Of a DNA stretch of 64,000 nucleotides, positions 12,208 through 26,600 are shown piece after piece. Made by a program: the position numbers and the translations under genes. Each line of letters starts with the position of its first letter. Positions within the stretch are counted from its first letter, which is position 1. The notes beneath the pieces were generated by a model. It made no database searches. It had not been told where the DNA came from and was given only the letters and a program-made list of their open reading frames with translations. The DNA is from Spisula solida (lineage: Eukaryota; Mollusca; Bivalvia; Venerida; Mactridae). The DNA is taken from assembly GCA_947247005.1 (NCBI GenBank), contig OX365950.1, positions 49,452,761 through 49,516,760 on the forward strand. Direction: 5' to 3'.

Positions 12208-14279
12208 TACATCATGTATTTCCACTGCGGTATACCGTAAACCGGATATTGCTAGTGAATGGGAGTAATGTTATCGATTTTCGCGACATTATAGTGTTCA
12301 GAGACGACTACTTTCTTCATCTCAACTAGGTTTTAATGTATTCGGATAGTTTTATAACTTTATAGTACGCCATATTATAACAGGTATTTTTCATAGAAGT
12401 GTTCAAATTACTCAGTTATTGTCCGCTGCTCACTCGCAAACTTTGCCCACAACACTTTAAATGCGTTTGAACTGGGCATTCTAGTTATACTGAACTTTAA
12501 TGTCTTAAGTCCAAATTTCAGAAAAAAATGATTGAACTTCAACAAAGATACACACCAAAATACAAATGTAGATAAGTGCGTGTACAGCGTATTGATATTT
12601 ACTACATACAGAGTATTGCACATTAGCTCACACTTATTAAACTAGGAAATCAACCAAAAATAATACTTAGTACCAATTTAACATTATAACTATTTTTATG
12701 AACCTCAGAAGAGTGAATTCGAATATTTGAGTGCTGAGTGTAAGTATTGATTGTAATTTTGAACAATACAAAAAAGCGTCCATATCATAGTTAAAATAAG
12801 TATATCTCAAACTTGTGTACATATACAGTATTACATTTAAAATCTCGAGGGACCCACCTCAGAATTCGTCATTCCAGCATGTGTTATGTACATGTAGTTT
12901 TTACACTCTCCAATTTTCAACATAATTATGTAGACAAAATTAGTACAAGTTTGCAGATCCTTTATGTTGCATTATATATGATGCACGCTAGAGCCGGTCG
13001 GTGGTTGCCATTCAACTGCAAGAAGGCTCACCTACATCTTTGTGTTCATAAAGGCTCAAGAGTAAATAATTCACCAAATTGATATGAAAATATTTTAATA
13101 AAAATTGAGGTTGCCAGCCAATGAAGATATGTTTTACAACTGATTGACCAATGGGATGGGTGCACGCAACCAGGAAGTTTCAAGTATACTATTACTTAAA
13201 AGTACAATATAAGTAAGATGTCCCAGGCGGTTTACGATAACACATATCTTAAAAGAACAAGTTTGTCAACAAAGGTTGATTGAAATATTTATTAGCATAT
13301 ATAGTTTCCGCCTTCCTCGTTTGTAGATATAATCTAAAAAATAATTTTGACACCTTCATTAGAACAATTAACAAAAGAAGATGAAACGAGACCATATCCA
13401 TTTTATTTCCTGTACGACTTCTTTAACATGCGAATACTTTATTTACGCGTGGGACCGTAAACTAGTTTTATACCTGATCGGAAGATGAAGTAATTGTAAA
13501 TTAATATTTTAAGATTTTTCCACAATTTATTTAATCTGGATGCAATGGTTCAGTTCATGTTAGTTATATGACTAACCGTTCAGAATCCGACCAATATTTA
13601 GAAGTTTTGTCAAATCAAATACCTTTTATTCTCTCATTTCATGATTACATGAAAAAATGAGGTTAACAAAATGTAACGACATTATTAAGGCTCATAAATA
13701 TGGTTTTACACTAATGAAATTACAAATACACAAAATACAACATTGAGTTAGTTACCAATAAATACAAGTCAAATAGTTTCCTGCGGCTGATAACTTAGTT
13801 GTATTGTTTATGATGTGTTTTTTTGCAGTTTGGATGCAATTCGAATTTATTCAGGTGTAAGTTTAAATTTATGTTTCTGTCAAAATAATTCCAATACATG
13901 TAACAATACCGATCAATCTAACAACAAATGCCTTGATCAGATATAAATCGTATTCAGTTTAAACAAACAAATATCCTCCAATTATTTGGTTGTGTTAAAT
14001 GTATGTGCCGAACGAATGAACAAATTAAAAATAATTAGAAAAACATTTATCATGTATCAATACCATGCTTCTGTTAATCTTGCGATGTGTTCTCTACGGG
14101 ATGTAGTCCATCGCCCACTATATTTATTAATGACCGGGATGATAATGCAGCTGCAAACACCTGCTGTTTAGATTCGTGGTCTCGCGTTCACAGTGAAATT
14201 TCGGAATAGTTCTGATTTCTTTGGTAAATAAACTATTGTAATGCGATAAAGACCGATGTTATCCGCATGGAATAATGGA

Positions 14280-14438
14280 ATAGTCTGGTTCACGACATTC
14301 TTACAAAATGCTTCTTTTTTGGATATATTTTTTTGAAATCGTAAACCATCGAGAACATGTCACGTGCCCCTCCATGGTCATTTTACTTTTGGCAATCCAA
14401 TATAACCTGCGGCTCAAGGCCGCAGGTTAAAGCCTAGC
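14280..14438 (+). mobile_element. repeat ending in a GC-rich hairpin, copy 1 (Helitron-like?)
   Basis: Starts near AGTCTGGTTCACGAC and ends with AACCTGCGG facing CCGCAGGTT (14404-14428), followed six bases later by CTAG. A related copy lies inverted at 50864-50980 with the same motif order. A terminal hairpin before CTRR is the hallmark of Helitron 3' ends, but the second copy does not clearly keep the CTRR, so the class is open. Confidence 0.5.
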
Positions 14439-15566
14439 ATTTACTAAATTTCCGTGAGCAATACTCCGTACACTGAACAGCAATACTCTGTACAACAGTG
14501 AGCAATACTAATGCAATACTAAAATTCTCAAAATGCACCGTTATTTATGACTCCGTTCCTGGTAAAACATTAACAACATATTATGCTTGGTCACTGGGAT
14601 GGTGTTTTGCTCGATTCAAATTGTGTAGCTTAACAAGGAATATAAACAAAAACATCTTTATTTGACAGACCGAGCATATGTTTTGCGTGAGGAACGATAC
14701 GAGTTTGGTCTTTTAAATGCCCTTTTAAGCAGTCCCTGGTCGTTTTCCGGTAGATTCTTTTGTATATAATTTACATGCAACACACACAGAAAGACAAAAC
14801 AGCGTCTCTGAACTTACCCTGTTGTGCACTTGAAGGTTGCGAAAATGGATAACATTACTCACCTTACTAGCAATAGCCGGTGTACTGTATACCGCAGTGT
14901 TTCCGCATTCTTGTTGACGGAATAGGCCGGACACATGTATTCAATGTTTTTTTATATAGTATTATCAATATTCATGCGAATAAATGTGTAGATGGTAGGC
15001 CGATAGGCATCGTTCAATCATGAGCGGGCTTGTTAGTACTTCAAGACAACATACAGCGAGGCTTCTCTTTTACATTTTGAGAGAGCATTGTTAGTAGGGG
15101 TTATTATGTCTAGGGGACTAGTGGTTTCAAAATACACATATAGACCTACTCGCAAGTAAAGTGACGTGGAAAGTAATTAACGAAAAGTGATATATTGGGT
15201 TCGCATGAGCGGATCAAGCAGACGCTCTGTATAGAATGAACAATCTGGCTTCTCATGTCTTCAACCCTCATGGTGATAACATGTAGCTCAATGCGCTCTT
15301 TACTCGATTTATGTAATTGCTTGTAGATTCTACTCGTAGATTCTACTCGTAAGTAGACAGACATACAGTACTATACTGACACCTGTGATTTTACAGGTAA
15401 CAATGATGCCGAACAATATTATTATATTATTATCTCTAGTAAGAACTATGTAGATTTCATCCCATGAAAATGTTAAATTATCTATTCCAGGCCTGCATTT
15501 ATCCATGAAACAAGTATTAAAACGAACAACACAGGCAGTATAATAATTGTTTTACAGTGGACATGT

Positions 15567-16012
15567 GCAGTATCTACGGTATAACTCGTGCACTATCCAT
15601 TTTATGCCACCAAGCGCGGAAAACCTGTCATTTTTTAGAAAGATACCGATGCCAGTGCATACATCAATATGATGAAATATGCTACTATTATTTTACTACA
15701 TGTTCATGAAATTTGAGCGTTCTCCGCTGTCTATAAGTATTTTTAATTATTTTTTAAAGACCAAACTGCTGACTTTTTGACACATTTATTAAGTTTAAAA
15801 TATAATGCGACGTTTGTGATTGAAAAAAACACATCTTCGTGTCGAGGAAGAACCACTGCACATGTACACGTTCTTCGTTTTACTGGTGTAGACACGAAAT
15901 AAATGAAACAGGCACAAAATACCTAATCTCTTGAATGTTGAATTTTTTGCGGTAGGCTAACACAGCAGTATTCAGGCTAGCACGTCTTATCGGGGTACAC
16001 GGGGTGCTTAAG
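15567..16012 (-). repeat. right long inverted arm
   Basis: Reverse-complement partner of 9241-9696. Its outer end, GGGGTACACGGGGTG then CTTAAG, mirrors the left tip. It carries the same GCACATGTACACGTTCTTCG block on the opposite strand. Confidence 0.85.
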
Positions 16013-18735
16013 TTTGGAAGAGAATAACCAAGATATCTAAAAAGAAGGAACCCGAGAGCCAGATGAACAGTGTCAGTAAAATAGACATAGCATCAAGGAT
16101 TTTATTTCCATTAGTGTTTTTCTTATTCAATATTCTGTATTGTTTGTTTTATTATTACATGACCTAATGTTTTATTGTTTATTGTTTATCATGATGTGTT
16201 TACATGATTGTGTCATTTGCATAGTAAAATATTTCTTTATAATTTGATTTGTTGTAAACTATAGCTATGGAGTAAGTGTTTTCAAGGTTGAACAACTCTC
16301 TTTGAGTACTGCCTTCACTGTCCGATTTTTATTTATCTTTTTGCTATGTTGAGATATTGTTCTATAAACACGTGACGGATGTATGTATGGTGAAACCTTC
16401 ACCCATCATTTTTAATGAAACAATACATGTAATTCTGTTCCAACTAAATACCTGTTATTCCTAATTTCAGTAGAAAACTGGTAAATTCTTTCTGCACAAA
16501 CAAATAGTGTTCGTACATAAACATTATATAATATGTACATTTACAAACTTTTCATTAAAATAAATCAAGTGGTAAGAGGAAACCTATAATCGGTTGCTTC
16601 ATGATGCATATAAACATTTATCACATGTGTAGACAGAGAAAACGACATAATGTACACATGCGATGTAAAACTGAGGGTAATCGAAATTGATACCACACAG
16701 CAAGTAATTGGATTTTATCACTATTCAAAATAAAATGCATCAAAAACTGTGGTGATTGCTGGTAAATTTCCTAAATATACTGATATACATATAATGGAAA
16801 ATACCAATTACAACAGATTACATTTTACAGCCGATGTCTTAGCAAAATTAAGTCCTAGTTTACATACTATTAGAAAGTCAAATAACATCATTAAAGGATC
16901 ACCGAAATGGTAAATATCTAAAATTTTAACCGTCTACCACCATAATTAAATCAATGCTATTTGAAAATGGTAAATTGGAATAATTAGTTTAGTAAAATAG
17001 TTTTATCAACAGACTGGGATTCGCATCTATAAATAAGCTCTTTGAAACAGACTTCATGCTACTAATATTCATGCGCGCCTACCTGCTTTCCGTCCAACAT
17101 AGACAACAGAACACACGATGTTACTGAGACTGATATTTTCTCAGAAACGCCGAAACTATCAATTAGCCAGACTCCGGTTTGTTCTGTTCTGTTATTTTAT
17201 CATATTACTCCGTAGTAGGTATGCATTATCTATTTCCGTATGGAGTGTCAGTTGCACGCGGTCGCGACCGGAAGAATGAAAAATACTTTTGTCAGCAGGG
17301 ATCCTTGAGTACACCATTGGGTATTATCAATAGTAGCAGGATATGCATCAAATAAAGCGTAATGAAATCCCATTGGTCAATTCAAATACAGACGTAATAT
17401 ACACAGAGATTACCATGGAGCACACGATGAGAGAAGAACAACATAGATGGGATTAAAGAAAAGAAAATAGATGGAGTATCTTGTTATTGTGTAGTTTAAA
17501 TAAAACAGATAGCTCATCAACTTATATACATGGCCTTATTTTTTGATAGGTTTAATGCATTTTTAAAACATTCTTTCAGTGAGTTTTCGGCCAGTTTGCC
17601 TAACCGTTTTTCTTATGGAAATCAACATTGAACTAACTTCCCACGAAACTGGCAACTTCAGAGGACGATACTATTTCTAAATTTGTAAATTGACGGTTTG
17701 CCTGTCAAGCGCTCTTCCAGCAAGATGTGTGGCTTTAAGGAGCCGTTGAGGACCGACAAATTTCGATATACGTTTAAGGTCACAAACCACTAAATAAAAG
17801 TGTTATTTAGCTCAATGTAAAGTGACAAGTGTCAGCCTCAGATTATATCATGTTAAAGTGTATGGCCAGTTGACAAATCTATATCGTTGAAAGGCAGTAT
17901 GTTTCAGCTACAAAATAAGACTAAATAAACAGGGGGTCATGTCTAATGTAAGAAAAATATCGTTCGTCAAAGCTGGTAGACAAATTTTTACAGACGCGCG
18001 GACCGATCCAATGTGGGTTTTACCCTACCCTACTTTCGCTTCGTCAAATATGCCAAAATCTCAAAATATTCAAGATGAAACACATTCACTCATTCAACTA
18101 CATGTATGCAATACCTTAAACTCAGTAAGACGATTCTAGTTCCATTTTGTCAAGGCATATCACCATTTCCAGGCAAACAGAAGTTTATGTAAGGACCACA
18201 TGTATTTGAGTGTATCCGATTTTGGTCCGTGTATGCATTTAGTGGTTTATAACATAAACGTTTATACGGGTAGTGTTCTTCATGTGTCCTGCACTATGTA
18301 TATCATACGGATATTGGTTGATAAACCGAACGTATTGATAAATTACCATTTAGATTACAAAATAATACTGACATAACTTTATCAGTATGTCTACATGAAG
18401 ACACGGTGTACACTTGCATACTTGATAACAATTTATCACTTACCGATTGAAATCAAGATTTAACATCAAATACCCAGGTAGTGATTCGTTAGCACACATT
18501 AAGGAAGTGGAGATAAATACGAACAAACTCCTTCAGTTTCATAAATATAGCATGATTTAAAAACAGAGAACCAGAGAGGCAAGCTAGAGAGTGTACATAA
18601 TTTTGATAATTTATAAAGAAATTGATATATAGTATAAATATATAGATAATAGTATAAATATAAGATTGATTACTAGGTTGGTTATAGGATTCTAATTAAT
18701 ATTTGGTTGGAAACACATTTATTGATTAGTGTGAA
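16013..18735. other. intergenic DNA upstream of the ArfGAP gene
   Basis: No coding exon recognised. Near 16300 a minus-strand fragment resembles dispersed repeat R1 (GTACTGCCTTCACTGTCCGA). A 12-bp palindrome CGGTCGCGACCG lies at about 17260. AT-rich microsatellite-like sequence (repeats of ATAGTATAAATAT) occupies about 18620-18665, close to the likely 5' end of the next gene. No clear core promoter could be picked. Confidence 0.45.
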
Positions 18736-20637
18736 ATGAGCACTTCGGACGACGTGAGTGATGCAGTGGATATTAGAGAAAAGAGGGTTTCCAATAGGAC
18801 GTCGAGGCCAATAGCTGTGGTTAGTCCGTACTGCGAGGATTCTGAGTCAGGTATGTACAAGTTTGTAAGACATGATGTTAACATATATTAAGTACATTTT
18901 AATTTATTAATTATTTCATAATTAACCACAAGTACCATTTTACGTTCAGTTATTTATTTGCAATATGAAAGCATTTTAATTAATAAAATTATGTTGCCGT
19001 TTTTCAACAATAGTTTAGTCAGACGACAAACCACTTGACCTAACCAGTTTTGCTGGCATTATTTTATCAGCAATAAAACTATAACTTGCTTATCAACAGG
19101 ACATCGCCATGGCCAAGTATTCGAACCCGTATTGCTTGAATGACGAGCAATTACTGACCGGACCGGTTCATGTATACATTTCCATAAGTAAAATTACAGC
19201 TATCTTGTACATCTTATACCTATCTCTACAATACTAAATTATACTTCTCACTACCGCCGTTCCAGTATAAACAAAGTAGCATATCTTGTATATACATGGT
19301 GTCATATACAAATATTCTAAAATCTATTCGACAGATAGATTAATGATGAATTATGATCGAAAAGATAAACAAAACAGTGGATACGAATAAAAATGTATAA
19401 GACAAAATGGAGCAGTATCGCCAAATATCGGCAATTGTAACAGGCTGTTCGTTGCCAAGAGGTTGAAACAAACTATTTGCGGTGGTTGGTAGAAGGTTGG
19501 AAGTCGGTCAGAGATCAGATATTTCAGGGCTGGTTGGTCCGCTTGCTGCCAACTAATTGAATTATGGTCAAAACGCCCCTAGTACAAACGGAAGTTGGGA
19601 AGTAAATGTGCCTCAGAAGTACAATCATAGTCTAAACATACATATCCTTTTCATAGGACACCCCTAAAAAATATTTTATTTAACCTAGCAAAAGCACACG
19701 GAAGTAAAGGAGTAACAATTAAGTAGATCTATACCACATTTAATTCAGTTACACTTTTGTGTCTTTTTTTACTATATATCAAGATGCCATTCAATACGTA
19801 CCTTGTCGTGCTGTAATGTGATATCACACGAGTAAAAACCAATTCATTTGTTTGTAGGTCACGTTTAATGTTCCTTTTTGTTACTGTATTATTTTGGGCT
19901 ATTGGATGACAAGAAATCTATTGCACTTACGTTAAAAAACCAAATGCACTTAGTATAAAAAAAATTGAATACAAATTATAAACAGGTGTCATAGAACTCG
20001 AAATGGCCCCTAGATAAGGCAGTTACCATTTTGCAGTCCATGTGGGTCATTACCAAATATATTGATGTAAAGCTTGATGTTCCTTAGCTCATGTGTTGTT
20101 GGGTTATTACCTTGAAAGCTGTGCCCGATAATCCAACTAACTACTTTCTTGAGTTATCATCTGGCAAATATTTTAATAAAATAAGTATTCGCAAAACGTT
20201 GCATTGAGCGGTGATTATCTGTCAGTTGTAAAAATATACTAGCAAATCGAACAGGAAACAAAGCACAGAACAGAAACAACAGAGCACGAAAGGCACACAA
20301 AAGGAACACACAAAACCAAAAGCATAGACAACAAGCACATTCAAGTCACAAGAACAAACACAAAAGAGTGAAGCCGAGCAACACGACACTATTCCGAGAG
20401 CCCTCCGCCTCAGCCAGTCATACGCAACCTGGGTAAGGGTCAGTAAAACATAAAATATAGCAGTAGTTCGTAATTTGCATATAACATATATCCTCTATAT
20501 ACATGATTATATCTTCTACAGAAGAACAAGATGATGAAACATCCACTGACTGTGATGCTGAAGGAAAGGAGGACGAAACAGAGGAGTCAAAAGATGAAGG
20601 ACCTGAATCAGCATTACATATAATCCAAACGTCACAC
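18736..20637 (+). CDS. ArfGAP gene exons 1-2: acidic N-terminal leader
   Basis: Exon 1 (18736-18850) begins MSTSDDVSDAVDIREKRVSN. Exon 2 (20522-20637) is very acidic (EEQDDETSTDCDAEGKEDE). They join in phase and give residues 1-77, likely disordered. The intervening 1.7 kb intron holds an A/C-rich stretch at about 20250-20390. No SAM domain, which sits here in ARAP proteins, is visible. Confidence 0.7.
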
Positions 20638-23600
20638 GTAAGATACTATAACTATGATAATCCGTAGTTCCCCATTTGCAAGTTCACTCTAAAGTATATA
20701 AGAAAGTTCGCCAGTTCGACAGTTGGCAACTTGGACATTTAGAAGTCCCAACTGTCCAAGTGCCGAAGTTCCATACATACTTGAGAACTTTCGAACTTTT
20801 ATATAGAGTATAGAGCAAACTTGCAAAGGGTGAGCTATTGTTTTCAATATTAAACACTCCAAAGCATGGTATATGTTATCAGGACGTTTATATCTATCAG
20901 GACGTTTATATCAGTGATAGTGATGAGCGTATGGTTTAAGTGGTGTTTTTATTGTTACTAAAATAACAAAGCTATTGATAAAGCATCAGGCAATGTAAAT
21001 ACTAAATAGCGATATGTAAATAATTCATGAGTTTGAATATTGCTGATAATTAGTTGGTGCGCAGATTGCTTAATAAACTTAGTAATGCAAAAGTTGCTAG
21101 TGATGATATAGTCCGGCATTCTTTGTTGTCCATAGTATTCAGCTATGTTCGGTAAAAAAATATTATTTCTTATGTGGAGGATAATGCTTTTAATTTTTAT
21201 TTTGTTGGTATTATATATCTGATGTTATTGTTTCTGTATAGTACCGTGGTGTTGCTACTAAACGTCGTTATTGATGATGCTGTTGTTGGTGATAAGGGTG
21301 CTGTTGACAAATGATAGAGTTTTTGATATGGTTGGATTGTCATGATGTTGCTGATGTACATGTATCTAGTGTATTGGTTGATCAGTCGATCGATCGAAAC
21401 TACACATAACATAACTTCTGTTTTATTTTTTTCTCTACTAGAAAAAAGATGTCGGTAGAGTGGGATACTTGTCTAAGAAAGGAGGGTAAGTCAGAATATT
21501 GAACTAGTACTACATAAAACTTATTACAATATTTTTTGACAACAAAATACTTTTAATAAACTACACTAGGAGTTGTGAGGACAGAATTTTATTATAATTT
21601 GATCCTTTACCGAAAACATGCCGATCATAGCCTTTATTTGCCAATTAGCTTTCTGCATAAACATGGCAGGAATATGAGTATGGGCCGACCGATCATCTGA
21701 CAAGTGCACTATCTAATTAATTAAAATGGTTTTAAATGATACGACGAACAATATTAACCGCGCATTTGTAATTCTCGCTATGCACTTGGAAGGTTTCTGA
21801 TGCAATGGATTTGCCAACATTTTTTTTGTACTTAAGAATCAGAGTTAATGAACCCTTTACAACAATGCGGGCGCAATGTTAATTATTCTTAAAACACACT
21901 TCATAGTGCATATGCCCTGTAGAACCTTGTTAAAACATTAATATCCGGTTGATGTGTTTCGTCTTGTTTCTAATCAGGAAGAACAACACTCAAGGTTGGA
22001 AGAAGAGGTGGTTCACATTTGACGGGAAAGTCCTCAAATATTTCATAAATAGGAAGGTAAATAATACTGCACATTGTACATGTATACTTATGTAATATTC
22101 ACCATAATTGGTGTAATTAAAGCCTATCTGTCGTAATAGATGGTACAAAAATGTATTACATTTTAGCAAGAGTTTTAACTTTACAAGGACATCGCTTATA
22201 GGTAACATCATTGCATGGTAATGTTAATGGTTAATTCGTCTTTGTACCTCATTTAACGCCTACATAGCTCCAAATGAGAATGTCAAGTAACCGCATTTAA
22301 ACGATTTTAAGTTGAATTATAATAATTCACGTACATTGACAAAGAGATGAATCATACATTTCAGAGTCAAACTTCTTTGCGAATTGTACCTGTGGCCCAG
22401 ATGATCACAGTGAGTGCGTTAAATGTAAGTGTATTTAGTACTTATTGGTATGATTAAACACTACATCGTTTCGTTAGTGTTGTTATCTCATTATCTAATA
22501 AAATATTAAAGTAAGCACCACACATAGTTTTGCTTTATCAAAACAAGTGACAATGGATGGAAGGAAAAGGATAATAACAATTGGACAAGGTAGTCAGCAT
22601 TCAACCGAAACAAAAGAGCAAGAGCCGTGTACAAATTGCTAGCTTCCCTTACAGACTGCACACCTATTCTCAGAATACACAATCCATTCGCATAAAATGG
22701 TGTCGTCCCTACATACAATACACATCTGCAGTTTTATGACCTCATTTTGTTGACTTAAATGAGGTGACATGACCATACTTACTGTGTAACTGGCATATGC
22801 AGATATTCAAACAGTTGAAAGGCTATTTTTATCGGCTCAAATGGCAAAATACTGCAAAAAACGAGTCTCGCCAGTTAGGGTGCTTTTATCAGAGCATCAT
22901 TAGGTATGCTAAATTTACCTTTGTTAACATTTTACTGTATGTTTTGTTACACTACAAATGATGAATTTGAGGTCAAACAGCGAGTTTTTACAATTTCTTT
23001 CGTTCTTCTGTTTTTTATTCTATCTTAACTGCTGTCGCACGAAATTAAGTAAGCACAGCTTTATCAATGATTTTAAATGTTGTCAACAAAGCAGACAGGA
23101 GACGAATGAGTGCATGGAAAATAAACTAAACTGTATAGAACTGCAGCTTTAAAAATCACAATATGATATAATCATTTAAAATACTAAGTACACTACCCTA
23201 GTTCACTACCTACTAGTATATGGCAAAAAAACACTAAAACTTGCAATTAGTCATATGCCCTGATTTAATGATATTGTACCAGCTTGATTAATTCCACTTA
23301 CTTTGCAAGAGAAATGCCTGCAGAAGTAGGTGAGTACATAACATAAATGTTTCACAAACCAATCAATTAGTCATACATTAAATCTTGAAAAGACTGCATG
23401 TATTTTCCGTGTGCTTATGGTAACCAACTGCACTTGATTGGTCCCGAAGAAAAACATGCAATTTGAAAAGAACAGAACATAGTGTACGCTGTTAATGGTG
23501 CATTGTACCAAGCAATCATTGAAGGAGATGCCTTTGGGTGAAAATACTTTATCACCATCACCAGAAATACATGTTTCAGTTGGTTAAAATATGTTTAGTA

Positions 23601-26600
23601 TGGAATAAGTTTCATTCTAATTTAGATTTTAACCAATAACATATATGCTGGGCTAGATATATCATAATGAAGTAATAGCAATTCCAAACATTTTGTTCGT
23701 CACCTTTAATAGAATAGAGTTCGTATCAAATATACTAATATCGACTCGATGTCCACACTATAATAATAACGAGGGGAAAATGAGGGAAATTACACTAATA
23801 CATGTAGCGGTGGCTGATAGCATTTTATTTACGGTTGTTTCCGTATAAAGGGTAATTATCAATCATAAGTATCTGTTTGTAATGTTTAAAAAACGAAGAT
23901 TCTATTTTATGTTTGTATTTTTCAGAGCAGTAGGACGCGATCAAGAGTTTCAGCTGACTTATTTGGGGTAACTAGATTTGTGTGTTAACTTCAATTAGCT
24001 TACATTTCCGATAATGAGATGCAAATTTATTTCAATATTTGCGTTGGAAATGTGCAAATACAGATTTTGCGTAGATTCTTTTTTATCTTGAGAAATGCAC
24101 ACGACTAGATAACGCGCATGAAAATGCCGTTATACGACTAAAACATAAAACGTTTGATGAATACACTAAGAGCATGTGAAGCATGTATAACATATTGCCT
24201 CTTGTTATATCGCGGATGGGAGACTTGAGGGAAGGTATGTTGTGGTTAAGAACTGAGCGAGAAAAGAATATATTCTGGTGGACTCTGTGATTATTATTTC
24301 ATTAATTCATATTTTATATATGTTTAAACTTTATCATAAGTTAGCATGCCTGTATAGCTTTCAGCTCGGGAGTACCAGTTCTCATTGGAATGCAAGCAGA
24401 GGACGTTCATCCTTGGAAGTGACTCGTTAGGTACGATTAAATGTTTCATTAACATCACATTGACAAATTGCGAAATAATTATATCAAGATCATATAAATA
24501 AAAAAGATAATAGAAATTCATCGGACAGGGAAGGCTTTGAATATACAGTATAACTTCGATGCCTGTAACAGTTCTTGCCTCGAACGCCCTAAATGCCTCG
24601 AACCCGGTCACGCCAAAATCCCTTTCTTTATTCATATAGTAAAACAAAAGATGACTCGAACAATAGTATGTTTATCAAATTAGTTCATCAAATGCATCTG
24701 TACCATTTATGCATATCATTAACATACAGTGTGTACAGGTAAGTATGGTGTTTACCATTATTATCTGTTATCGCTAAAATGTACCACAAATTCATATATC
24801 ATTAACTACATCGTCCTTTAAATGGATTGTACAGATATAGAGATATGTATATACACGTATATAGCTACTGAACAATACAATGGAGATAAATGTTAACGTG
24901 TATATGTGTGAGAATATATTATTTAAGTCAGTGTTTAGGTTAAGGTTTAATTATATACACTTACTAGTATATACATGTATATATACGCCGCCGACGTGAA
25001 CGCATGCAATATATGTGTCTATTTGAATAGTATGTACAGAATGTGTTGTTTCATGTCTTACATATGTTAACATAAAATTTCTAGGATATGAGTTGTTAAT
25101 TAACTGTCGATTGTTTTCCTTCTTCAGAAAATTGTCAACAATGGCAAAGCTACTTAATGGCTGCAATAATTGACTTGAAGGTAGGTATTGCTTTATATTG
25201 TACCAGTATTTACAGCATTATGCGATTGCTTTTAATCAAGTAACTTAATTTTCTGTTTAACATTGACAGCTTGCTACACATGATATTTGTTTGTTATTTT
25301 AAATTGAATAGATATAACGTATTGTTTGAAATTGCATTCATTTTCCCCGCCTGCTCATGAGCAATATTGCCTCATTGCATTCCCTTGTTGTCATCGATCA
25401 GAATCGTCCCCTTTCACACACATGTGACGTATCGTAGGACATTTTAGTATAATAATATAAAATACTACTGTCTATCCAGCGTAAGAATAGAGTAACGCAG
25501 TGGTGGAGTCATCTATTGCGGTGTAAAACCAATTATAAAGGCTTATTCAGACAGCTATGCATGTAATTTCAATGCTCAACTAACATACTAAATTCGCACT
25601 GCCTGTTCCGACCATAACAGTAAGTTTTTGTGTACACATTAACGCCAACGTTACTCTCACAATTCCTAACTGGACTATACTTATTACTCTAATTGTAAAC
25701 ATAATACGATACGACCACCAATGCTTTTCACACGCAAATGAAGGATTTGTATAGTGACGTTGGTATTTGTATGGGAATACAAAGTAATGGCAACATTAGC
25801 TTGTAATCCTGCCATTACTTTGGTGCTAAGTGAATGATGTTGAAGAGGCGTTATTAGTTACATCATGTTTGTGTATGTTTCTGATAACAATATGTAAATG
25901 TTTTTACATATTGTATACATGTACAAAAATGTGTTTTGTTATGCTTTGTTATTCACAGAAAGAATCGGGTGACCAACTATATGGAGGAGACATGAATTCT
26001 CCAGATAAATCGGTAAGTCATAGTGAACAGCGCTTGAACTTGACTTAAAGATCATAGAAAATTGGACTGGGAGGAAATCACTCAACATCACCAGCTGAGT
26101 ACAAAATAAATATAAAAACATCACATACCACAATTACACGGCAATATGCCCAACACAAAACGATTTTTAAATATGCAAATTCAGTTGCGTCTTGACCTTA
26201 TGAATTATCTCCTTTTGTGTGTCCAACGGTACATATATGTAACATTTTCATTACATAATGTTTCGTTGGATAATACATACTTGCGCCAGTGATATCAAAG
26301 GCATAATATTATCTTAGTTGTTATTATGTATGAAATCCACAATGTCCGAGGCTTTTTTTAACTTTCTTCTAGATTCAAATGCAAATATCCATCGTGTAAC
26401 CTCATTGTGTCTATACATGAAATACAGAAAATGTTTATTTGTATTTATTCCAATAGTACGACTTGCTTGACTGGCTTGAACATAGTATCAAAGGTTTCGC
26501 TAAGTTTGAGAACGTTTTTAGCCACTTACTTAATGTACTATTTGTTCTATTAGATCAAATTTCGTATTTGGCACAATATGACACATTATAGTTTTATTGA

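Larger units (their letters stand above)
9241..16012. mobile_element. 6.8 kb unit with long terminal inverted repeats, candidate non-autonomous DNA transposon
   Basis: The two ends are inverted copies of about 450 bp (9241-9696 and 15567-16012). The outer tips read CACCCCGTGTACCCCGATAAG and its complement, and both tips are bordered by TTAA (CTTAA on the left, CTTAAG on the right), which would suit a TTAA target duplication. The interior has no open frame recognisable as a transposase or integrase. It holds a tRNA-like remnant (about 10.24 kb), a SINE (about 10.7 kb), a mariner-type element (11.2-12.2 kb) and a hairpin-ended repeat (14.3 kb). About 12.2-14.2 kb and 14.45-15.55 kb show nothing else. 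Two independent insertions of one short element in opposite orientation would be the alternative. Confidence 0.55.

Noticed and set aside
23926..23967. Alternative frame of this exon reading GRDQEFQLTYLG, PH-like
   Set aside because: Entry and exit phases do not fit the neighbouring exons, which already supply the same strand (REYQFSLECKQ).
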